Shown here: in pieces, positions 4,670 through 9,977 of the stretch
How positions within the stretch are numbered: position 1 is the first letter of the stretch
How the letters are laid out: every line of letters starts with the position of its first letter
DNA from: an uncultured Treponema sp.
GTDB lineage: Bacteria > Spirochaetota > Spirochaetia > Treponematales > Treponemataceae
Length of the DNA stretch: 9,977 nt
NCBI GenBank assembly: GCA_947165795.1
Contig: CAMVBP010000063.1
Span: 1 to 9,977 of the forward strand
Reading direction: 5' to 3'
Translations under genes and position numbers: made by a program
The notes under the pieces: model-generated
Told to the model about the DNA's origin: nothing
The model's database searches: none
The model's input: only the letters and a program-made list of their open reading frames with translations

Positions 4670-6424
4670 ATGACAAAATTTCTTTCGCAAATACTTCCTG
4701 CAATAGAACATAAAATTATAAGTGCAGACGGACAACAGATAAAAGATAATCCGGAAATCAATAATATTCCCATAACAGAAATGTGCTTTGATTCTCGTCT
4801 TGTAAAAAAAGATTCACTTTTTTTTGCATGGCAGGGAACTCATGTTGATGGAAATGATTTTATTGCTCAGGCAATTTTGAACGGCGCAAATGCAGTAGTT
4901 TTTCAGGGTGAATTGAATGCCGTTCAAAAAGAAGAAATTGCAAAGGCTATTATTAAGCGCACTTTAGAAAATGAAATTTCAAACAGCGTTCAGAAATTTG
5001 CGCCATGTCTTATTCAGGTTGAAAATTCACGAACTGCTATGGCTCCACTTTCGGCTGCTTTTTACGATAATCCTTCGGACCGACTTATTGTAATCGGCGT
5101 TACAGGAACTGAAGGAAAATCTTCTACTGTTAGTTTTATCTGGCAGCTTTTGCGTGAATGCGGACAGAAGGCCGGTTTTATTTCTACAGTTGAATATTCA
5201 TTTGGTGACGAAGCCATGCCAAATCCTCAGCATCAGACAACTCCGGAAGCTCCGGTAATTCAGCATCATTTAAACCAGATGCTTGAAAACGGCTGCCGTT
5301 ATGCTGTTGTAGAAGCTTCTTCGCATGGTCTTTCTAAAAAGCTGAATCGTCTTGGAAACGTAAATTTTGACTGCGCTGTTTTTATGAACGTTACTCTGGA
5401 ACATCTTGAATTTCATAAAAATTTTGAGACCTACAGAAATGATAAGGCAAATTTATTCCGCGCCCTTGATAAACATAATCATTTAAAACTCATTGCCGGA
5501 GAAAGAAAAAAAATCAATTCTATTGGAATTGTAAATCTTGAAGATGAATCTGCAGAATTTTTTATTAATTCTACAAAAGCAAATGTTTACGGTTTTACAA
5601 CAAACGGAATGGCCGGCAAAGCCGCTGCAGAAACCGGCAACAAAGCAACTGCCCTTCCTGCCATTCCAAAGAATCTCCGTTATATGACTGCATCTAATAT
5701 TGCATCTGCAACTTACGGACTTTCTTTCTTTATTGATGCCGATGGAAAAGATGCCGTTTATCCTGATAATTTTGATTTTTCTATTCCAAGAGCACATTCA
5801 CGCTTTGAAGTAAAAGCACCTCTACCTGGTGCATTTAATGCATATAATTTAATGGCTGCAATTACTGCAGTAAGCAGCGTAACAGGTCTTTCTTTTGAAG
5901 AAGTTGCAGCAAAAACAGAAAATCTTAAAGCCATAAAAGGACGCATGACTGTTATTTCCAAAGGCCAGCCTTTTGAAGTAATTGTCGATTATGCTCACAC
6001 TCCTTCCAGCTTTGAAACTATTTTTCCTCCTTTGCGAAAACGCTGCAAGGGAAGAATGATTGCTCTTTTTGGAAGCGGCGGTGAACGTGATTTAACAAAG
6101 CGTCCGTTGCAGGGAGAAATTGCAGCGCGCTTCTGCGATACTGTAATCTTAACTGATGAAGATCCAAGAGGTGAAGATTCTGTTGAATTATTAAATATGA
6201 TTGCAGAAGGTTCTAAAAAGGAAGGAAAGATAATTAATGAAAATCTGTTTATTATTCCTGACCGTCCGACAGCAATCAGGAAAGCTTTTTCTCTTGCTCA
6301 GGGCGGAGATATAGTTCTGCTTTTGGGAAAGTCGCATGAAAACAGTATAATTTATAAAAATTATGTAATGCCTTACGACGAAATTGCGGAAGCAGAAAAA
6401 GCACTTGCAGAAATTATTAAATAA
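4670..6424 (+). CDS. murE: UDP-N-acetylmuramoyl-tripeptide synthetase MurE
   Basis: MurE adds the third, diamino residue to UDP-MurNAc-L-Ala-D-Glu in cytoplasmic peptidoglycan synthesis. Three Mur-ligase domains are seen: N-terminal UDP-binding (DSRLVKKDSLFFAWQG, 41-56), central ATPase with P-loop VTGTEGKSST (144-153, Lys150), TTPEAP (190-195), EASSHGL (215-221) and the carbamylated-lysine site near Lys259 (NDKANLF), then the C-terminal domain with VDYAHTPSSFE (439-449), FGSGGERDLTKRP and GKSHENS. The P-loop reads TEGKSS where TNGKTT is common. The substrate motif is DEDPRGED (496-503) instead of DNPR of meso-DAP enzymes; it recalls the Thermotoga form. Spirochaetes commonly use L-ornithine, so that substrate is my inference. 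At 584 residues it is some 80-90 longer than usual, with extra sequence around 85-115 and 270-375. No Shine-Dalgarno sequence precedes the start, and a promoter is six bases upstream. ddl follows after 19 bases. Confidence 0.93.
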   Translation: MTKFLSQILPAIEHKIISADGQQIKDNPEINNIPITEMCFDSRLVKKDSLFFAWQGTHVDGNDFIAQAILNGANAVVFQGELNAVQKEEIAKAIIKRTLENEISNSVQKFAPCLIQVENSRTAMAPLSAAFYDNPSDRLIVIGVTGTEGKSSTVSFIWQLLRECGQKAGFISTVEYSFGDEAMPNPQHQTTPEAPVIQHHLNQMLENGCRYAVVEASSHGLSKKLNRLGNVNFDCAVFMNVTLEHLEFHKNFETYRNDKANLFRALDKHNHLKLIAGERKKINSIGIVNLEDESAEFFINSTKANVYGFTTNGMAGKAAAETGNKATALPAIPKNLRYMTASNIASATYGLSFFIDADGKDAVYPDNFDFSIPRAHSRFEVKAPLPGAFNAYNLMAAITAVSSVTGLSFEEVAAKTENLKAIKGRMTVISKGQPFEVIVDYAHTPSSFETIFPPLRKRCKGRMIALFGSGGERDLTKRPLQGEIAARFCDTVILTDEDPRGEDSVELLNMIAEGSKKEGKIINENLFIIPDRPTAIRKAFSLAQGGDIVLLLGKSHENSIIYKNYVMPYDEIAEAEKALAEIIK

Positions 6425-6443
6425 TAATATATAAGGAATGAAT

Positions 6444-7571
6444 ATGAATATTACAGTTATATATGGTGGAAAAAGCGGCGAACATGAAATCAGTTTAATT
6501 TCTGCGGCCGCTATTGTGCGTGGAATTCCAAAGGAAAATAATGTTAATCTTATTGGAATAACAAAAAAAGGAAAATGGTATCTGCAGGATAAAAGTGAAT
6601 ATGAAAGAATAATTAATGACAAATCTGCAGCATTACAAATTTCTGAAAATGAAAAAAATCTTGTTACAGTTGTTCCTGCCGGAAAAAATGAATGTTTTGT
6701 GGCAGACGGAAAACCTGTAAATACCGATATTGTTTTTCCAGCTTTGCATGGAACTTACGGTGAAGACGGAACTATTCAGGGATTATTTGAAATGGCAGAT
6801 ATTCCTTATGTCGGCTGTACTCACCTTTCTTCTGCAATTACAATGGACAAGGAAAAAACAAAAATGATCTGGCAGAGTGTCGGACTTCCTGTTGTTCCTT
6901 ATGTATGCCTTAAAAGAAGCATTACTATGGACAGCACAGTATACGACAGTGCCATTGAAGAAATTGAAAAAGAACTTGGTTATCCATTGTTTGTAAAGCC
7001 TTGCTGCGCAGGAAGTTCAAACGGCGCAAACAAGGCCAACAACAAAAGAGAGCTTTCCTATGCACTTATGGAAGCTTTTACCTGGGACGATAAGGTTTTA
7101 ATAGAAAAATCAATTAACGCCAGAGAAATTGAATGCAGCGTTACAGGCAATTCAGTAACGACCCCATATGAAGATGAAATTGAAGATGTTGTTGCATACA
7201 TTCCTGGAGAAATTGCACCTTCTCATGATTTCTATGATTTTGATGCAAAATACAATGATCCGGACGGCGCAAAACTTTTAATACCTGCAGAACTTTCAGA
7301 AAACGATATTGAAAAAATCAGAAAGACTGCACGTGCCGCTTACAAGGTTTTAGATGCGACAGGTCTTGCAAGGGTCGACTTTTTTATAGACAAGGATTCC
7401 GGTGAAGTTTATTTGAATGAAATAAATACATTGCCGGGCTTTACAAAAATAAGCATGTTCCCGAAAATGTGCGAAGCAGCAGGTCTTGCGTTTGAAGATT
7501 TAATTGATTTACTCATAAAAGAAGGTCTTGCACGATATCAGGCAAAAGCAAGGCTTTCTACTTCCAGATAA
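6444..7571 (+). CDS. ddl: D-alanine--D-alanine ligase
   Basis: Ddl joins two D-alanines with ATP to make the dipeptide that MurF attaches to the peptidoglycan precursor. The 375-residue protein has the ATP-grasp ligase pattern in order: VIYGGKSGEHEIS (5-17), HGTYGEDGTIQG (102-113), SSAITMDKEKTK (129-140), VKPCCAGSSNG (184-194), REIECSVTGN (227-236), SHDFYDFDAKY (260-270), LARVDFF (308-314) and LNEINTLPGFTKISMFPKM (324-342). The intact YDFDAKY loop argues for D-Ala-D-Ala and not D-Ala-D-lactate specificity. Two in-frame ATGs are close together. I chose 6444 over 6438 because AAGGA at 6433-6437 touches the first ATG but is six bases from the second, and the resulting MNITVIYGGK is a normal family start. 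It is 19 bases behind murE with no promoter between, so the two form an operon. No murF is adjacent. Confidence 0.95.
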   Translation: MNITVIYGGKSGEHEISLISAAAIVRGIPKENNVNLIGITKKGKWYLQDKSEYERIINDKSAALQISENEKNLVTVVPAGKNECFVADGKPVNTDIVFPALHGTYGEDGTIQGLFEMADIPYVGCTHLSSAITMDKEKTKMIWQSVGLPVVPYVCLKRSITMDSTVYDSAIEEIEKELGYPLFVKPCCAGSSNGANKANNKRELSYALMEAFTWDDKVLIEKSINAREIECSVTGNSVTTPYEDEIEDVVAYIPGEIAPSHDFYDFDAKYNDPDGAKLLIPAELSENDIEKIRKTARAAYKVLDATGLARVDFFIDKDSGEVYLNEINTLPGFTKISMFPKMCEAAGLAFEDLIDLLIKEGLARYQAKARLSTSR

Positions 7572-7580
7572 TAAAACCAT

Positions 7581-7609
7581 TTGCTTCCAGCGTGATTTCG
7601 GGTTATACT
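7581..7609 (+). promoter_or_regulatory. Promoter of the LacI-family regulator gene
   Basis: TTGCTT (7581-7586), a 17-base spacer and TATACT (7604-7609) make a good sigma-70-type promoter, so transcription should begin near 7616. A LacI-type operator follows at once. No terminator was seen between ddl and this promoter, so some read-through from murE-ddl is possible. Confidence 0.55.
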
Positions 7610-7617
7610 GTTAGCAG

Positions 7618-7631
7618 CGAAAACGTTGGAG
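7618..7631 (+). promoter_or_regulatory. Putative LacI-type operator in front of its own gene
   Basis: CGAAAACGTTGGAG has the central CG and A-rich half-site usual for LacI-family operators. Eleven bases (reverse complement CAACGTTTTCG, 7618-7628) recur exactly at 8663-8673 before the cellobiose phosphorylase gene. The CG centre (7624-7625) starts 15 bases after the -10 box, so bound repressor would block the start site and the overlapping GGAG ribosome site (7628-7631). Negative autoregulation is inferred. Confidence 0.5.
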
Positions 7632-7637
7632 TAAATG

Positions 7638-8639
7638 ATGGTTACATTAAAAGACATTGCAAAAGAATGTAATGTTTCTTTTTCTACAGTAAGTAAAGCA
7701 TTAAAAGGAAGTTCAGAAATAAGCGAAGAAACTATAAAATTGATTCGCAAAAAAGCAGAAAAAATGGGCTACCACCCTAACCTTGCTGCCAGAACTTTAA
7801 GAACAAATCGTACTTACGATATTGGTGTTATTTTTGAAGATAAAACCCGGGCTGGTTTTCAGCATCAGTATTTTGCAACCATTATAAGCGGGCTTCATAA
7901 GGTGGCACAGGCTCACGGTTATGAAATTACATTTACCGGAACTAATCGTAATGACGAATATTATAATCACATCAGGAGCAGAAACTTTGACGGCGTTGCA
8001 ATTCTTTCTGCCGACTTTAAATCTCCTTCCATAAAAAAGCTTGTAAAAAGCGAAATACCGACCGTAACTCTTGATTATTATTATGATAACAATCACACCA
8101 GTGTAATGAGCAATAACGAAAACGGCGAAAAAGAACTTGTTGAATATGTTGTTTCGAACGGTCATTCAAAAATTGCAATGATTCATGGAGAAGACACTCT
8201 TGTAACTTCAGAAAGAAAGAAATCCTTTACTGCTTCCTGCAAGGCACATGGAATTGAAATACCAAAAGAATACTTTGCAGAAGCTATGTACAACGATCCT
8301 TATACAAGTGCCGAAGCAACAAATATTCTGCTTTCCCTGCCGGAGCCTCCTACCTGTATTTTTTATCCTGATGATTATTCTGCACTTGGCGGAATTCGCG
8401 AAATCAGTTCCAGAGGATTAGTTCCGGGCAAAGATATAAGTATTGTCGGCTATGACGGTATTCTGCTTACTTCCATGATGATTCCGCCATTAACTACTTA
8501 TGAACAGAACGGCCTTGCTATTGGAGAAACTATAGCAGAAAAACTTATTAATCTTATTGAAACCGATAATTATTCTCATTCTCATGAACTTATTTCCGGC
8601 CGCCTTTTAAAGGGCGGAACTGTTGCAAAAATAATGTGA
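7638..8639 (+). CDS. LacI-family transcriptional regulator, probably of cellobiose use
   Basis: This 333-residue protein is a typical LacI/GalR regulator. The N-terminal helix-turn-helix is at about 4-23 (TLKDIAKECNVSFSTVSKAL), the hinge helix at about 48-56 (NLAARTLR) and the sugar-binding, periplasmic-protein-like domain begins near DIGVIFED (61-68). HGEDTLVTSERKKSF, CIFYPDDYSALGG and ISIVGYDG are recognisable blocks of that domain. Two ATGs stand in tandem. I chose 7638 because it is six bases from GGAG (7628-7631), while 7635 is only three. Its own promoter carries a likely operator, and the same half-site is found before the next gene, so it probably represses itself and the cellobiose phosphorylase gene. 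The inducer is not readable from sequence; cellobiose or a related glucoside is inferred from the neighbour. Confidence 0.9.
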   Translation: MVTLKDIAKECNVSFSTVSKALKGSSEISEETIKLIRKKAEKMGYHPNLAARTLRTNRTYDIGVIFEDKTRAGFQHQYFATIISGLHKVAQAHGYEITFTGTNRNDEYYNHIRSRNFDGVAILSADFKSPSIKKLVKSEIPTVTLDYYYDNNHTSVMSNNENGEKELVEYVVSNGHSKIAMIHGEDTLVTSERKKSFTASCKAHGIEIPKEYFAEAMYNDPYTSAEATNILLSLPEPPTCIFYPDDYSALGGIREISSRGLVPGKDISIVGYDGILLTSMMIPPLTTYEQNGLAIGETIAEKLINLIETDNYSHSHELISGRLLKGGTVAKIM

Positions 8640-8651
8640 TTATATTATAAT
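8623..8651 (+). promoter_or_regulatory. Promoter of the cellobiose phosphorylase gene
   Basis: TTGCAA (8623-8628), a 17-base spacer and a perfect TATAAT (8646-8651) form a strong promoter. Its -35 box lies in the last codons of the regulator gene, and the -10 box is just past that gene's TGA (8637-8639). Transcription should start near 8658, leaving a leader of about 62 bases. Confidence 0.65.
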
Positions 8652-8659
8652 ATATTCAA

Positions 8660-8673
8660 CTACAACGTTTTCG
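8660..8673 (+). promoter_or_regulatory. Putative LacI-type operator before the cellobiose phosphorylase gene
   Basis: CTACAACGTTTTCG contains the 11-base word CAACGTTTTCG (8663-8673) that is present in inverse orientation before the regulator gene. The central CG (8666-8667) starts 15 bases after the -10 box, exactly as at the regulator promoter. The position over the transcription start fits repression. A further AACGTT at 8701-8706 may be an accessory site. Confidence 0.5.
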
Positions 8674-8693
8674 TAAACCAGAGAGTTTCGGAG

Positions 8694-8704
8694 CGTTAAT
8701 AACG
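8694..8704. repeat. Short palindrome CGTTAATAACG near the ribosome site
   Basis: This is a perfect palindrome around a central A, five bases before the AGGAG Shine-Dalgarno sequence (8709-8713) of the cellobiose phosphorylase gene. It overlaps a third AACGTT word at 8701-8706. It could be a second regulator site or coincidence. Confidence 0.25.
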
Positions 8705-8719
8705 TTACAGGAGCCAATA

Positions 8720-9977
8720 ATGAAATTCGGACACTTTGACGACACAAACCGCGAGTATGTAATTGAAACACCTCGCACACCGTATCCTTGGATTAACTAC
8801 CTTGGAACTCAGGGATTTTTCTCGTTAATTTCAAATACAGCAGGAGGATACTGCTTCTATAAAGATGCACGTCTCCGCCGCATCACACGCTACCGCTACA
8901 ATAACGTACCTATCGATATGGGCGGACGCTATTTTTACATCAACGATAACGGCACAATATGGAATCCGGGCTGGTCTCCAGTAAAGACAGAGCTTGATTC
9001 TTACGAATGCCGCCACGGTATGGGCTACACAATCATTACCGGAAAAAAGAATAACCTTAAAGCAGAAGTTTCTTTCTTCGTACCACAGGACTACGACGGT
9101 GAAGTTCAGCAGGTTGTTCTTACAAACGAAGGAAGTAGCGACAAGACTTTCAAGTTCTGGTCATTTGCTGAATGGTGTCTTTGGGATGCTCAGGATGACT
9201 GCACAAACTTCCAGAGAAACTTCTCTACTGGTCGTGTAGAAATCAAAGATTCAGTTATCTATCACAAAACAGAATACCGCGACCGCCGCAATCACTACGC
9301 ATTCTACTCAGTAAACGACAAGATTGACGGCTACGACACAGACCGCGACACTTTCATCGGCTTGTACAACGGATTCAACAATCCTCAGCAGGTTCTGGAC
9401 GGAAAATGCGGCAACTCACTCGCAGATGGTTGGTCTCCAATCGCTTCACACTACAAGGAAATCACTCTCAAAGCAGGCGAATCAAAGACTTTGGTATTCG
9501 TTCTCGGCTATGTTGAGATGCCGGTAGAAAAGAAATTCGAGGCAGACGGCAAGACAATCAACAAGGAAAAAGCCCTTGCAATGATTGAAAAATACAACAC
9601 ACCAGAGAAGTTCGCTGCTGGTATGAAAGAGCTTCGCGCTTACTGGGACAAGCTCCTCGGAATTCTCAACGTAAACACACCGGAAGACAAAGTAAACCGC
9701 ATGGTAAACATCTGGAACCAGTATCAGTGTATGGTTACCTTCAACTTGTCTCGCTCTGCAAGCTACTTCGAGAGCGGAATTGGACGAGGTATGGGCTTCC
9801 GCGATTCAAACCAGGATATTCTTGGTTTCGTACATCAGATTCCAGACCGCGCCCGCGAAAGACTTATCGACATTGCTTCTACTCAGCTTCCGGACGGCGG
9901 CTGCTACCATCAGTATCAGCCACTTACAAAGAAGGGTAATGCAGACATCGGTGGAGACTTCTCTGATGACCCACTCT
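8720..9977 (+). CDS. Cellobiose phosphorylase, GH94 (3' end outside the window)
   Basis: The enzyme splits cellobiose with inorganic phosphate into glucose and glucose 1-phosphate in the cytoplasm, saving ATP. The 419 codons present are about half of the roughly 810 residues usual for the family. The N-terminal sandwich domain is unmistakable: [53 protein letters not shown] and [10 protein letters not shown], then [22 protein letters not shown] and MGFRDSNQD (358-366), whose Arg361-Asp362 belong to the sugar site. From memory it is very close to the Clostridium thermocellum enzyme. The catalytic Asp lies further on, beyond the edge. AGGAG at 8709-8713 sets the start. Codon use differs from all other genes here: Phe is TTC 20 times and TTT 4, Asn AAC 22 and AAT 7. 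High expression or transfer could explain that. It lies directly downstream of the LacI-type regulator. Confidence 0.95.
   Translation, partial: MKFGHFDDTNREYVIETPRTPYPWINYLGTQGFFSLISNTAGGYCFYKDARLRRITRYRYNNVPIDMGGRYFYINDNGTIWNPGWSPVKTELDSYECRHGMGYTIITGKKNNLKAEVSFFVPQDYDGEVQQVVLTNEGSSDKTFKFWSFAEWCLWDAQDDCTNFQRNFSTGRVEIKDSVIYHKTEYRDRRNHYAFYSVNDKIDGYDTDRDTFIGLYNGFNNPQQVLDGKCGNSLADGWSPIASHYKEITLKAGESKTLVFVLGYVEMPVEKKFEADGKTINKEKALAMIEKYNTPEKFAAGMKELRAYWDKLLGILNVNTPEDKVNRMVNIWNQYQCMVTFNLSRSASYFESGIGRGMGFRDSNQDILGFVHQIPDRARERLIDIASTQLPDGGCYHQYQPLTKKGNADIGGDFSDDPL

Noticed and set aside
4616..4735. Forty-residue N-terminal extension of QueD
   Set aside because: It runs through the murE start and both promoters, has no family similarity, and the conserved N-terminus starts at the ATG at 4615.
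7260..7571. VanA-type D-Ala-D-lactate ligase
   Set aside because: The SHDFYDFDAKY loop is the D-Ala-D-Ala form, and there are no van regulatory or dehydrogenase genes nearby.
8600..8617. GC-rich hairpin (CCGCCTTT / AAAGGGCGG) as terminator of the regulator gene
   Set aside because: It lies inside the coding sequence, has a bulged G and no T tract after it, and the next promoter's -35 box follows directly.
8994..9939. Three plus-strand open frames inside the cellobiose phosphorylase gene
   Set aside because: They are out-of-frame shadows of a clearly conserved gene and have no recognisable motifs.

Overview
The window is AT-rich bacterial DNA. I read it as a fibre-degrading, gut or rumen type spirochaete, probably Treponema. 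Nothing in the sequence proves the genus. The pointers are a secreted GH10 xylanase, a cellobiose phosphorylase, an Rpn-type PD-(D/E)XK protein with a Gly/Glu-rich tail, AT-ending codon use, and the variant motifs of MurE. The genus call is inference from recalled families, not from a database search.

Layout. Positions 1-32 hold the start of a leftward gene with a signal-peptide-like N-terminus, and its promoter lies near 107-135. Positions 265-1182 (minus) encode an Rpn/PDDEXK family protein. Positions 1183-1497 are a 315-base gap containing a very GC-rich, foldable block (1305-1453) and a promoter next to hisH. Positions 1498-2905 carry hisH-hisF, and 2952-4196 carry a secreted GH10 endoxylanase only 46 bases behind hisF. 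Convergent to it is queD (4208-4615, minus). Divergent from queD is murE (4670-6424), followed closely by ddl (6444-7571). A LacI-family regulator (7638-8639) and a cellobiose phosphorylase gene that runs off the right edge (8720-9977) complete the window.

How the genes fit together. HisH and HisF form imidazole glycerol phosphate synthase of histidine synthesis. MurE and Ddl supply the UDP-MurNAc-tripeptide and the D-Ala-D-Ala dipeptide for peptidoglycan. The xylanase, LacI regulator and cellobiose phosphorylase point to plant-polysaccharide use: extracellular cutting of xylan, and intracellular phosphorolysis of cellobiose under LacI-type control. QueD is a stand-alone queuosine-precursor gene.

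Most interesting signals. (1) hisH, queD and murE lack Shine-Dalgarno sequences, and each has a promoter whose -10 box ends 6-7 bases before the ATG, so all three mRNAs are predicted to be leaderless. The queD and murE promoters also overlap back to back. (2) The lacI and cellobiose phosphorylase promoters carry the same 11-base LacI-type half-operator, with its CG centre at the same distance from the -10 box. (3) A block of about 72% G+C with a GNRA-capped hairpin sits in an AT-rich intergenic region. (4) Codon choice shifts sharply at the cellobiose phosphorylase gene. I see no wholly new multi-gene system, and no tRNA, rRNA, CRISPR array or intact transposon.
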